A DNA stretch of 37,303 bases, taken from contig NZ_LMTS01000073.1 in the NCBI RefSeq assembly GCF_001541225.1, positions 8,570 to 45,872 on the forward strand, read 5' to 3'. The notes below the pieces were generated by a model. The model ran no database searches, had not been told where the DNA came from, and saw nothing but the letters and a program-made list of their open reading frames with translations. This document shows, in pieces, positions 15,876 to 23,879 of the stretch (positions are counted from its first letter, which is position 1; each line of letters starts with the position of its first letter). This stretch comes from Variovorax sp. WDL1 (GTDB taxonomy: Bacteria; Pseudomonadota; Gammaproteobacteria; Burkholderiales; Burkholderiaceae_C). The translations under genes were made by a program, and so were the position numbers.

Positions 15876-16199
15876 CTACTTCGCTTGCATCGAGGCTAGC
15901 AATGCGCGCCGCGCTTCCTTGGACATCCGGTGCGCCTGCAGCACGATGGCCGCCAGCACATCGTCATCGCAGTAGAGGAAGGCGAGCGGAACCTTGAGCG
16001 CTACGGCGATCTTCTTGGCCGTTCTCACAGGTGGCTCGTGGATGCCGGTTTCGTAGCGGCTGATCCGGGCGCTGCTGCTGGACTCTTCGAGGCCGATGAG
16101 CACGCCGAGCTTGTCCTGCGCGATGCCTGCCATCTCGCGTGCCTCGCGTAGGCGCTTTCCGAACAACGGTGTGGTGTCTCCCTGGGTACGTGCAACCAT
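15876..16199 (-). CDS. XRE-family helix-turn-helix regulator
   Basis: This 107-residue protein has a Cro/C1-type HTH at about 12-70 (FGKRLREAREMAGIAQDKLGVLIG, then SSARISRYETGIHEPPVRTAKKIAVALKVPLAFLYC). After the HTH comes a short helical tail (VLAAIVLQAHRMSKEARRALLASMQ) that may form the dimer. It is divergent from the DUF3037 gene, and its ATG lies inside the right half of a palindrome (as read on its own strand), so there is almost no room for a leader and it likely represses itself. Base composition drops in GC from here rightward, suggesting an acquired segment. Confidence 0.9.
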   Translation of the reverse strand: MVARTQGDTTPLFGKRLREAREMAGIAQDKLGVLIGLEESSSSARISRYETGIHEPPVRTAKKIAVALKVPLAFLYCDDDVLAAIVLQAHRMSKEARRALLASMQAK

Positions 16200-16218
16200 T
16201 CTTCGATATTCGAAGAAT
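16198..16218. promoter_or_regulatory. Palindrome overlapping the XRE start codon
   Basis: The perfect 9-bp arms ATTCTTCGA (16198-16206) and TCGAAGAAT (16210-16218) flank TAT. The left arm contains the first bases of the XRE gene, so a protein bound here would block its transcription. It is the best candidate for the XRE autoregulatory operator (inference from position and symmetry). Confidence 0.75.
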
Positions 16219-16231
16219 GTCGCTACACTTG

Positions 16232-16250
16232 CTCTACGAATAACGTAGAG
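16232..16250. promoter_or_regulatory. Second palindrome upstream of the DUF3037 gene
   Basis: CTCTACG (16232-16238) and CGTAGAG (16244-16250) are perfect 7-bp arms around AATAA, ending 8 nt before the proposed GTG start of the DUF3037 gene. Its sequence is unrelated to the palindrome at 16198-16218. It could be an operator for a different protein, or a hairpin in the 5' leader that hides the ribosome-binding region. Confidence 0.65.
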
Positions 16251-16258
16251 AACATGAA

Positions 16259-16696
16259 GTGCTCGACCCTCGGATGTTCAAGGAAGGCTCATACACGTAT
16301 GCGGTTCTACGCTATGTGCATGACATTGGTACGGCCGAATTCATCAACGTCGGCGTCGTTGTTGCCGCTTGCGAAGCGCCGCGCGTTGCGGCGAGATTCA
16401 AGACCGACTATGGCCGCGTCAAAAGCGCCTTCCCGTCGCTGGACACTGAGGTCTTTCTCGGTCGCATGAAACGATTGCAGGGCTGCTTCGATTCCATTGA
16501 TGCCTCACGTTGTCTAAAAGTGCGCGCTCGTGAAGGCGCATCCATTGCTGCATTGATCCGCTCCGTGTTGCCGCTGGAAGATAGTGCGATCCACTGGTCG
16601 CCAATTGGCTCAGGAGTGGGCGGCCCTCCGGAGGAAGTGCTGGAGTCACTCTACAGGCGTATGGTTACCAAACATGAGTTGCGGCGTCGCCACTGA
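16259..16696 (+). CDS. DUF3037 family protein
   Basis: This encodes about 145 residues beginning YAVLRYVHDIGTAEFINVGVVVAA after a short lead, the signature opening of DUF3037 proteins, which have no known biochemical role. A central RFKTDYGRVKSAFPSLD segment and a C-terminal EEVLESLYRRMV helix complete the visible pattern. I place the start at GTG 16259; ATG 16274 is equally possible, while ATG 16254 is in another frame. In other genomes DUF3037 genes often sit beside HipA-like kinase genes; none is present here, only an XRE regulator in the opposite direction. The lower GC of this gene supports transfer. Confidence 0.78.
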   Translation: MLDPRMFKEGSYTYAVLRYVHDIGTAEFINVGVVVAACEAPRVAARFKTDYGRVKSAFPSLDTEVFLGRMKRLQGCFDSIDASRCLKVRAREGASIAALIRSVLPLEDSAIHWSPIGSGVGGPPEEVLESLYRRMVTKHELRRRH

Positions 16697-16789
16697 TCGC
16701 TGGCCTTGTGCTGTACGTAGATCCCGACGCTGGAATTCCTACGCTTGTGCCAGAGTGCCGTGCAGCGAAAGAAGATCCTAGAATCCGCT

Positions 16790-17785
16790 TCACTCCGCCG
16801 CGACGCTATTCTGCACCTGCTGAACTTTTGCAGCGACTTCGTGGACTGCGGCTTCAAGTTGCTCCTTGTTTCTGAAGCCAAAGGGTATCCAGACAGAAGG
16901 CACTACCGCAGAGGCGGCGTCAAGATGGACGCGTTGGTCATCAAAAAATATGTGAGGCTTGAAAACCTCGAGAACGCGTCTCTTCTCAATCCCGCCCATC
17001 AGGAAAAGCTCGGCTGCATTCATTCCCCAGTTATCAAGTGTGGTCACCAAGCGTTCGTCTGCCGGGTGATTGCGTGCGGTCACGATTGCGACTCGCATCG
17101 CAGGCCTGTAGCTCCGGTCCTCAGCGGTCCTTTTGGCTTCCAAACGCTGGAAGTACCCGATCTTGGTAAACAGGTCTTTCAGTGGACCGGGGTCATGAGG
17201 GATCGTTGATTTTTCGACCTCGTGCTGGTGAAAGAGATCAAGCCTTCCGTCGCCATATACGATCTCAGCCTTGTCATCTGCAAGAACGCCGTCAAAGTCA
17301 AACGCGATACGAAACTCGTGATCGCCATCGTCGTCTTCTGACGCGCCTGGAAGGACAAGTCCCGCGGGCAAGCCCGCCTTGGTTGCAGCGACGACGTCAT
17401 CCGCATTGGCGCTTAGAAAAACCGCAGCATTGAACGCGCGAACGAAAGGATATGGGTTTTGACCCGAGAGAAACGCCCCCCTGGAAACGTCAAGTTGGTA
17501 CACCCTACACGAACGAAAGAACCGACGGCCAGTCTCAGGGCTGTTCCGAGAAAGGACCACCACCTCTACTGGTTGCTGGCTCGGGTAAAGGTCATTAAGC
17601 GCGAGAAGCCGCTTCACGAATGGGAATGCGACGCCTTTGGCAAGTCTCTCGTCCAGGCGCTCTCGCTGATAGTCTCGGTAGGCTTCGACGCCCTCCAGGT
17701 CATACACCCTGTTCGCGTCTTCCAAGTCAAACACAGCACGACTGGAGACTGCAACCACCAACTTGCGATCGATCGGGTAAGGCAC
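16790..17785 (-). CDS. 5'-nucleotidase family (PF06189-like) protein
   Basis: This 331-residue cytoplasmic protein opens KLVVAVSSRAVFDLEDANRVYDLEG and has VEVVVLSRNSPETGRRFFRSC, FLSANADDVVAATKAGLPAGLVL, then the haloacid-dehalogenase-like core RIAFDFDGVLADDKAE, with the nucleophile/acid Asp pair, RVAIVTARNHPADERLVTTLD and PHIFFDDQRVHLD. These match the bacterial 5'-nucleotidase family that dephosphorylates nucleoside monophosphates. The frame runs upstream to 18052, but GTG 17785 has AAGGAGG at ideal spacing and the conserved sequence begins there. It probably follows the small gene at 17953-18255 in one transcript. By eye its GC is near half, well below the flanks. Confidence 0.85.
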   Translation of the reverse strand: MPYPIDRKLVVAVSSRAVFDLEDANRVYDLEGVEAYRDYQRERLDERLAKGVAFPFVKRLLALNDLYPSQQPVEVVVLSRNSPETGRRFFRSCRVYQLDVSRGAFLSGQNPYPFVRAFNAAVFLSANADDVVAATKAGLPAGLVLPGASEDDDGDHEFRIAFDFDGVLADDKAEIVYGDGRLDLFHQHEVEKSTIPHDPGPLKDLFTKIGYFQRLEAKRTAEDRSYRPAMRVAIVTARNHPADERLVTTLDNWGMNAAELFLMGGIEKRRVLEVFKPHIFFDDQRVHLDAASAVVPSVWIPFGFRNKEQLEAAVHEVAAKVQQVQNSVAAE

Positions 17786-17952
17786 GTCAGCTCCTCCTTG
17801 GCATAGGTCATCTTCAATCAGGCTCACACGTATCGACTTCGCAGCGAAATTAGTCGCGGGACGCGCTATCTGGACTCCCGGTTCCCGGGCCAGTGGGCTG
17901 TCGCTGCCCACCGTTGCAACCACGAAGTTTTGATGCCGGCGTTCAGCAACAC

Positions 17953-18255
17953 CTAACGCATGCCGGGACTTGTCGGGCCTTCTGCATGCTGTGCAACGGC
18001 AAGGATGTATGAGGCGTGACGCGTGATTGCTCGGTATTTTCCGGGCGACCACTCCTTCGACTCGGCAAGGAGAGAAAGCACACGTTCAGTCTTCTCGCTG
18101 CTCGCTACCCGGCGCTTTCCAGAAGACTCAGGAATGAAGAAGACGGCGTCGCCTTCAACTTCGACGCAGAATGGCCTTCCTCTGGCTCCGGTCTGGAGGA
18201 CCTCGCCTCTAAGCAAGTGGCAATGGCTACGGAATGAATCAAATGTCTTCAGCAT
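17953..18255 (-). CDS. Small hypothetical protein
   Basis: This encodes 100 residues, no family recognised: MLKTFDSFRSHCHLLRGEVLQTG, then RPFCVEVEGDAVFFIPESSGKRRVA, which reads like real beta-strand sequence, then ERVLSLLAESKEWSPGKYRAITRHASYILAVAQ. Start 18255 is a guess; the frame is open to 18375. It lies 167 nt upstream of the 5'-nucleotidase gene on the same strand, in the same low-GC patch. The gap between them shows no promoter I can defend. Confidence 0.5.
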   Translation of the reverse strand: MLKTFDSFRSHCHLLRGEVLQTGARGRPFCVEVEGDAVFFIPESSGKRRVASSEKTERVLSLLAESKEWSPGKYRAITRHASYILAVAQHAEGPTSPGMR

Positions 18256-18385
18256 ATGACCGGAGTGGAAGAGGTTGATCAAGCTAGCGAGCTGAGCGGC
18301 CTGCGGCCGACTCGATGAGCGCCGACTTGGCGGCTTCGAGGTTTGCAGAGCTGGCATACCCGGGCCACCACTCATGAGGCTCCGC

Positions 18386-19189
18386 CTACTTCGAAACCTT
18401 CACCCTCTCAAACTCAAACACCGCCATCTTCCCATTCGCCGTAACTTCAAACCGAATCGTGTCCTGCCCCTTCGGATAAGGATCACAGCACCCCTTCAAC
18501 ACCAGATCCCCCGTCACCATCTGCAACGGTTCGACAGTGTTGGCCTGCAGCATCGAGCTCGCCGCCTGCTCCAGGTTCTGCGCGTTGTATTCGAGTTGCC
18601 GAATGCCCAGCCCCGTTGCGCCGCCGACGGCCGCGCCGGCCACGATGCCGGCGAGCGGGTCGTACACGCGTACGGTGCTCGTACCCGCGAAGGTCCTGAT
18701 GCCGCGCGGCCCGGCGGTGTAGCCCGAGTAGTTGGAACGATAGGTCTGCCGCGATGCGCCATAGGCGGCAGCGCCGGCCGCGAGGCCGCCGACGATTGCC
18801 AGCGCGATCTGCTTCGCCTGCTTCTCGCTCTGGATCTCGGCGATGCGCTCGGTGTAGGTGTAGATCGGCACCGGCTGGCCGCGGAAGAAGGCCTTGACGT
18901 TTTCCGGCGTGAAGTCGATGGCCTCGCCACTGTTGTTGGCGTAGCCGATGGTGAAGGTCGGCATGGTCGTACCCTGCGTACGGAACGTCGGGTACATGAA
19001 GATCTCGTGGCTGTCGTTCTTCTCGGCGAGTGTGCCGACGCCCTGGGTGTACTTCAGGGTCTGGATGGGCGCGTTCGCCTTGGGGGTGTACGCGACCATC
19101 GTGCTGCAACCGCTCGACGAGAGGGCGATGGCGATTGCGGCGGCGAGGGTCTTCGCGGATCTGCCGCGTTGTTTTCGTTCTTGGCTCAT
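18386..19189 (-). CDS. Putative lipoprotein with glycine-zipper segments
   Basis: This encodes 267 residues. A basic start (SQERKQRGRSAK) and hydrophobic core end in the lipobox-like LSSSGC, so it is probably an outer-membrane lipoprotein. The mature part has PTFRTQGTTMPTFTIGYANNSGEAIDFTPENVKAFFRGQPVPIYTYTERIAEI, then small-residue-rich membrane-like stretches (ALAIVGGLAAGAAAYGA and LAGIVAGAAVGGATGLG), and a C-terminal beta region (LQMVTGDLVLKGCC ... TIRFEVTANGKMAVFEFERVKV). I do not recognise a named family; glycine-zipper lipoproteins of this type are common in Proteobacteria. The frame stays open upstream of the chosen ATG and contains a relic copy of part of this same gene (see repeat). 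Confidence 0.78.
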   Translation of the reverse strand: MSQERKQRGRSAKTLAAAIAIALSSSGCSTMVAYTPKANAPIQTLKYTQGVGTLAEKNDSHEIFMYPTFRTQGTTMPTFTIGYANNSGEAIDFTPENVKAFFRGQPVPIYTYTERIAEIQSEKQAKQIALAIVGGLAAGAAAYGASRQTYRSNYSGYTAGPRGIRTFAGTSTVRVYDPLAGIVAGAAVGGATGLGIRQLEYNAQNLEQAASSMLQANTVEPLQMVTGDLVLKGCCDPYPKGQDTIRFEVTANGKMAVFEFERVKVSK

Positions 19190-19377
19190 GGGCACGGGGC
19201 GGGGAGCCCCGGTTGTTCTTATGAGCCGCGATTGTTGGCGGCTCGCTGCCCTCGGCGCGAGGTACAAAGTCTCGCTTGTGCGGAAATCTTTGAGGTTCCT
19301 TCGGTCAGCCTCGTGCCGGAAGATCGTATCGATCTGCGCCGCGTAGTGGGCAGGCTGCGTCAGCGGTGTACGTCGAA

Positions 19378-19406
19378 CGTTCTTCTCGGCGAAGGTGCCG
19401 ACGCCC
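19378..19406. repeat. Relic partial copy of 19015-19043
   Basis: These 29 bases match 19015-19043 at 27 positions, in the same orientation and reading frame. Read on the minus strand they give GVGTFAEKN against GVGTLAEKN inside the lipoprotein. The frame between them carries protein-like sequence (QPAHYAAQIDTIFRHEADR). This suggests the decayed end of a second, upstream copy of the lipoprotein gene. Confidence 0.6.
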
Positions 19407-19488
19407 TTGAGTCGCCAACCGCTAACCGCGGAGCGGAGCCCGAGAACGCGGCGTTTACAGTACGCCCACCGTCAAAACCGGCATCCGC

Positions 19489-21384
19489 ATGAACTTCAAA
19501 TCACCTCCATTGCAGCGCCGTCTGTCGCAGCCCGGGTATATCTCGATACCCCACGGAATTCCTTCGGGGCCAATTCAGACCGACGTCTCGCAAGTCGGAG
19601 CAGACTGGTTCAGGGAGGTGCGAACGGCTTCGACCGAGGCGATCGAGGCCATGCTAAAAGTTGAACCTGACTTGGTGAATTGCACGGATGCAAGCGGGGC
19701 CTCGGCGCTGATGCTGGCGATCCGCCTGGGCCACGTGGATGTAGTCGGGCTGCTCCGGGAGCATGGTGCGAATATCGTCGAATGCGCCCAACACGCGAAC
19801 GATCAACATGCGAGTGAGCTTGTCAAGGCTGCCAATGGACTCCAGGCGTCGCTGCTCGCACCTGCCGAGTTTGCAGAGCGCCTCGGCAGATTCCATGCAC
19901 CCGACTCAGCGGTCGGCAGGAATGCATTGACCTATGCCGTCGCATGCGGGGCTGGCAATGCAATCATCGAGTTGCTTGTCGGTCCGCGGCACTGTGACTG
20001 TGCGAGTTCTCCGTTGGATAGGCTCAATGTCCTGGACGGTCTGGGACAGTCGCCGCTCAGTCTGGCAGTCGAAAAGTGCAACGATGCCCATGCCGATCCG
20101 GCGCCAGCGTCCGAGCTCGCGCGCAGGGACACTCTGTCGCGGGTCGCGACCCTGCTGGCCCTGGGCGCAAGGCCCGATCTCGAAGACGGTAGAAAGCGCA
20201 CGGCGTTGACGCTTGCCGCGCGTGCTGGGAACGCTGCACTCGTCGACCTGCTATTGATGAACGGCGCCCGTGCCTCAGGCGGCGAGATGCCGCACACCGC
20301 CCTCGTCGTCTCAGCGCTAAGGGGCCACGCCGGTCTCATCGCCAAGCTATGGCAGGCAGTGCTGAAGGAGTCCGGCGCAAGCGGTGTGGCAATCGGCCAG
20401 CAGGCAGCGGCTGCCTTGGTGCTGGCGGCCGAGGCAGGCCACACGGCAGTGGTTGCGACTTTGCTGGAGCTCGCGCTGACCCACGGTGTGGGCTGGGCCC
20501 CGGCGGTTCTGGGCGAAGCGCTGGACAAGGCGGTGATACGCGGCCACGCGTCCGTCGCTGAATACCTGCTTTCGCACAACGCTGCCGCGGAATGGGACGG
20601 CAGCAAGCGGTTGCGTCTGCTTGTAGCGGCGATCCGAAACGAGGTCCCTGTTCCCTTCGCGGCGCTGTGGCGGTGCTGGAGCGCGGACGTGTTGCCCTTC
20701 AAGGCGCGTCGAGGCCGCCTGCTTCTGGCGGCAGCAGCCGCTGGCGCAGACGACGTGGTCGCGGCGATCATCAAGAAGCCCACCGAGCCGACCACTGTCC
20801 GTGCCGCCCTCGATGCGGCAGTCGAGCGGGGCCACTGCTCGACGATCCGCACTCTCTTGACGAAGGCACCTTCCCTTGTGGAGGGTGCGAACGGCGTGCA
20901 TCTCCTCGAAGCGGCCTTGGCGGCCGGGCAAGCAGAATCTTTCCATCTGCTACGGCAGTACGGTGCCGGGCTTGACAAGGTGGCGCCGCAGAACCTGGTG
21001 CCTGCGGTGTGCGGCCATTGGCACCTGCTGGACGCCGTGCTGGCGCTCTACGTCGACCCGGCCGCCGTCATGGCCCAAGCGCTGACGGAAATCGACTCCG
21101 CCGAGGGCACCCGCAAGCTACTCGAGCTCGGCGCAGGGAACGTGGAGCATACGCAGGCCGTGGTCACAGCCATCAAATATGCGGCATCCACGGGGAACCT
21201 GCCGGTGGTCGAGTTGCTGCTGTCCAGTAAAGCGGCAAGCGCTCTGCGCGACAGCGAGCTCTCTGCCTTGAAGTCCGCCATAGCAACCGATCGGTTGCTG
21301 AGCGCGACCGCCGATCCTGCCTTTGCGCGCGTGCTCGAACTGTTCGACAGGGTGCTTGACCGTCGGCGGCAGGCCGACTCATGA
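19489..21384 (+). CDS. Ankyrin-repeat protein
   Basis: This 631-residue protein is built from about ten ankyrin-type repeats. The clearest are ASALMLAIRLGHVDVVGLLREHGAN (about 71), RTALTLAARAGNAALVDLLLMNGAR (about 242), AAALVLAAEAGHTAVVATLLEL, GEALDKAVIRGHASVAEYLLSHNA and RAALDAAVERGHCSTIRTLLTKAP. There is no signal peptide or membrane segment, so it should act in the cytoplasm as a binding scaffold. The first 45 residues are non-repetitive. The ATG has no clear Shine-Dalgarno. It converges on the broken ChaN-like gene, with 39 nt between the two ends. Ankyrin proteins in bacteria often serve as effectors or as inhibitors of neighbouring toxins; which applies here is unknown. Confidence 0.88.
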   Translation: MNFKSPPLQRRLSQPGYISIPHGIPSGPIQTDVSQVGADWFREVRTASTEAIEAMLKVEPDLVNCTDASGASALMLAIRLGHVDVVGLLREHGANIVECAQHANDQHASELVKAANGLQASLLAPAEFAERLGRFHAPDSAVGRNALTYAVACGAGNAIIELLVGPRHCDCASSPLDRLNVLDGLGQSPLSLAVEKCNDAHADPAPASELARRDTLSRVATLLALGARPDLEDGRKRTALTLAARAGNAALVDLLLMNGARASGGEMPHTALVVSALRGHAGLIAKLWQAVLKESGASGVAIGQQAAAALVLAAEAGHTAVVATLLELALTHGVGWAPAVLGEALDKAVIRGHASVAEYLLSHNAAAEWDGSKRLRLLVAAIRNEVPVPFAALWRCWSADVLPFKARRGRLLLAAAAAGADDVVAAIIKKPTEPTTVRAALDAAVERGHCSTIRTLLTKAPSLVEGANGVHLLEAALAAGQAESFHLLRQYGAGLDKVAPQNLVPAVCGHWHLLDAVLALYVDPAAVMAQALTEIDSAEGTRKLLELGAGNVEHTQAVVTAIKYAASTGNLPVVELLLSSKAASALRDSELSALKSAIATDRLLSATADPAFARVLELFDRVLDRRRQADS

Positions 21385-21423
21385 GCACACGCCTTCGAAC
21401 GGCGGCACCTCTACAGCAGGCAG

Positions 21424-22890
21424 TCATTCTTGGTCGTCCGTCGATTCCTCCTCGTCCGATTTTCTTGAGTTGAGCAGAACGAACTCCTCCATCCTTTCGT
21501 TGTAGCGAAAGAGGCGCCCTTTGTGTTCGACAATGCTCCCGTCGGCCGGGGGCTCTCGCCCACCGACGGTGCGTCATAGTCGTCCTCCGACGTCAACTCA
21601 TCGGCCTCATCGGACTCATCGGCCTCATCGGACTCCACTTCGGGGGCTTCGGCAGCCCAGGTCCCGCTCTTCTTCCACACCCGCAGATCGTATTTGCTGG
21701 ACGCCCATCGATCCGGTGCGCCATCGATGAGGCGATCCGTATTGAATTCCTGGTCAGTAAAGTAGAACGTTCCGCCGCTCGCCTGCAAGCGCTGCGAGCT
21801 GGACTCCTCGACGAGCAGGGTGGGCCAGCCTTGCATGGCAGCGAGGCCAACGACGCCTGGCTTGCCAGCTATCGGATGCCCCAGCTTGCCGTGACCCGTG
21901 CCACCGTGGATGATGACAGGCCCATGCCGCTCTCCAAGCCGCCTCGAGATGACATCGTGGGCGACAAAGTTCATGCCCCGCGCGCGTTTGTCGAAATCAA
22001 TCTGCTGCGGCGACCTGCACTCGCTCACCGCTGCGCTGTTGATGGCAGTGACAGTGATCCCGTGCCGCTTCGCTGCCTTCAGGACTTCGTCTGCTCTTGG
22101 CAAACTGATCGTCAAAAGGGGATGCGGACCCGGCCACAAGAAATCGATCAATCAGCGGCTGATCCTCAACATTGAACATCTCGGTCTGGAGCTCATACCC
22201 GGAAAGATGCGACGCGTTCTCAATGAACAGATTCCGGGCTCCGTGGTTCCCGTGTCTTTCGGCCAAATAGAACGATTTCTTGCTCTGTGCAATGTGTAGG
22301 AACCAAGCGTCGAACTCTGGCTTTCCGACGTCGCGATTCATGCTCGGGGGAAGGAAATCATCCATCGAAATGTCAGGGACAGATCCGTGGCGATCGATTC
22401 GCGAGGCGACGACCCCGTCCCAAGCCTCGCTCGCGGTTTGCAGAAAGCCATCAATCAGAGCGCTCATGCCGGGGTCGACGGCGTCAAGATAGTGCGTCAC
22501 GTCGTTGACCTCATGCTCTTGCGCAAACTTCTTCATCAGCCACCATCCCGCGAACGGTACCGTGTGGATCAGTAGCTGGTCCCCGTCGCGCGCCACGAGC
22601 TCTTCCACCATCTGCGGGCTGCCGAGTGCCTCGGCCATCTTGCTGCAACATTCCTCGAAGGCGAGCTGCCGCTCGTGGTCCGCATCACCCGGCAGGGTCA
22701 GGCGCAGCCCCGGCAGGCGTGTCCGCTTCGCCTCGACGCCGAGCAGATCGATGATCTGAACGTGGATCTGGCCGGGTTCTGGCCAGATAGGCGAAGGGCG
22801 ATCCTCTGTCGTCGATGCAGTAGTCCCAGCTCTTGCTCTGGTGGTCTGCCGCATCGGCGGCAATGGATTGGGGCGTCTCAAGTACTGCAT
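21424..22890 (-). pseudogene. ChaN/TIKI-like (membrane-targeted-effector-type) protein gene with two frameshifts
   Basis: Three consecutive reading frames give one sensible protein. Frame one (22890 to about 22121) has VEELVARDGDQLLIHTVPFAGWW and SKKSFYLAERHGNHGARNLFIENASHL, ending EDQPLIDRFL. After CCCCTTTT (22114-22121 on the plus strand as AAAAGGGG) the meaningful sequence moves frame: ISLPRADEVLKAAKRHGITVTAIN, RARGMNFVAHDVISRRLG, VIIHGGTGHGKLGH, GVVGLAAMQGWPTLLVEES. Near 21571-21577 it moves again: VGGREPPADGSIVEHKGRLF, RYNERMEEFVLLNSRK, ending at TGA 21424-21426. The H...E and late GHGKLGH blocks resemble the ChaN/TIKI fold of PMT-like toxins. An acidic repeat lies between. It could be a real decayed gene or base-call errors in homopolymers. 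Confidence 0.65.
21598..21633. repeat. Two copies of an 18-bp unit coding an acidic repeat
   Basis: The unit TCATCGGCCTCATCGGAC occurs twice in tandem, itself made of two near-identical 9-bp halves. On the minus strand it codes SDEADESDEADE-like sequence in the C-terminal linker of the ChaN-like gene. Such simple repeats are prone to slippage. Confidence 0.8.
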
Positions 22891-22945
22891 ACGTCGTATC
22901 CCGTTGCTATGCCGGCCGCCGGCTGATGCTCTCGCGGCAGTGACC

Positions 22946-23125
22946 CTAAAGAACCTCGACTACGGGTTGAGTGGCGCGGTGGACGCCCAAATTCGGCGGT
23001 TCGGCCTCTTGCGTGGGCGATTCGGTGAACTTGTGCTCGCACGTGCCCACGATCGTCAAGACCCAGTCGTCTGGATGCACGCTTTGACATCGGCACGGGC
23101 TTGCTCGCGCGTCCTGCACAGCCAC
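22946..23125 (-). CDS. Possible small cysteine-containing protein
   Basis: After the stop of the secreted protein at 23141 the same frame stays open for 60 codons from a GTG at 23125. It reads, after a short lead, CQSVHPDDWVLTIVGTCEHKF and TESPTQEAEPPNLGV, which looks more like protein than a shadow frame. It may be an independent small gene or a fragment cut off by a stop. No ribosome-binding site is evident. Otherwise the 250 nt between 22891 and 23140 hold nothing I can identify. Confidence 0.22.
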   Translation of the reverse strand: MAVQDARASPCRCQSVHPDDWVLTIVGTCEHKFTESPTQEAEPPNLGVHRATQPVVEVL

Positions 23126-23140
23126 CGGCCGCCTGGCTGG

Positions 23141-23728
23141 CTACTTCGCCTTCGTGGACTCGCTCGTGCGCATCGCCTCGGCCCACCCGCCAAACGAGCC
23201 CGTCGTGTAGCCGTTCGTTCCGACAAAGGATTCGCCGAACATCTCGGTGCGAAAGCTGTAGCTTTCCTTGAGACTCGGCAACTCCGTTCTGGAAGTGCCC
23301 TCCGTCATGGTGTGAACGGTTCCGTCTGGATTGCCGGTCAGGTTGATGACGACGGTCGAGGCGTTGAAGCTGCTGCAATCAGCGGAAGACGGATTGAGCG
23401 TGGCACTGAGGGTGATTCGTCCGTTTCCTGGATTGAGAGACGCTGCATTGGCGTACGCAGGTCCCCGGCAAGTGACGTAGCTCAGCGTCGTCGAGGGCGT
23501 GCGGTAGCTGCTCGACACGACGCCCTGCGTGACCCCCTCGAGGTCCTCATAGATCCAGACCGAGAACTCGCTGCAGTTCCCTGCGGCATCGCACGAACCG
23601 CCTTGGGCCTGGAGCTGTGTTCTCCTCAGTTTTGTGACGTCGGAGGGGGCGCCCGATGCGACCGGCGCCGCGCCGATCGCCAAGGCCAAGATGGACGCCA
23701 CGGCGGCAAGGCGAATGCGCATGTTCAA
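23141..23728 (-). CDS. Secreted hypothetical protein
   Basis: This 195-residue protein has a clear signal peptide (RLAAVASILALAIGAAPVASGA). The mature part is beta-strand-like and rich in Ser/Thr, with paired cysteines early (GSCDAAGNCSEF) and two more (VTCRGP, ADCSSF), suggesting disulfides in the periplasm or outside. The C-terminus reads FRTEMFGESFVGTNGYTTGSFGGWAEAM. I recognise no family. Start 23728 (MNMRIRL) is chosen; the Met at codon 3 is an alternative. It is followed on the other side of a 151-nt gap by the end of the thioredoxin-reductase-like gene, with no sign of an operon. Confidence 0.78.
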   Translation of the reverse strand: MNMRIRLAAVASILALAIGAAPVASGAPSDVTKLRRTQLQAQGGSCDAAGNCSEFSVWIYEDLEGVTQGVVSSSYRTPSTTLSYVTCRGPAYANAASLNPGNGRITLSATLNPSSADCSSFNASTVVINLTGNPDGTVHTMTEGTSRTELPSLKESYSFRTEMFGESFVGTNGYTTGSFGGWAEAMRTSESTKAK

Positions 23729-23879
23729 CTCCTATGGGTGCTCACGCGAGCGATGCCAGTGTGGCACTTCGCCTTCCGCCGGGCTTGACAGGGATCAAAC
23801 GGATGCGCGCAGGGGCGCCGCGGTTCGCGCTCGATCCATGTTCAGCACGTCAGGGTCGGCAGCAACGCCATCGACCACT

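Noticed and set aside
16745..17209. A 154-codon plus-strand frame opposite the 5'-nucleotidase gene
   Set aside because: The minus strand has conserved family motifs and a strong ribosome-binding site; this frame has neither.
22878..23378. A 166-codon minus-strand frame bridging the ChaN-like and secreted-protein genes
   Set aside because: It overlaps the well-supported secreted protein in another frame and its His/Arg/Gln-rich sequence looks like a shadow; it does not extend the ChaN-like protein sensibly.
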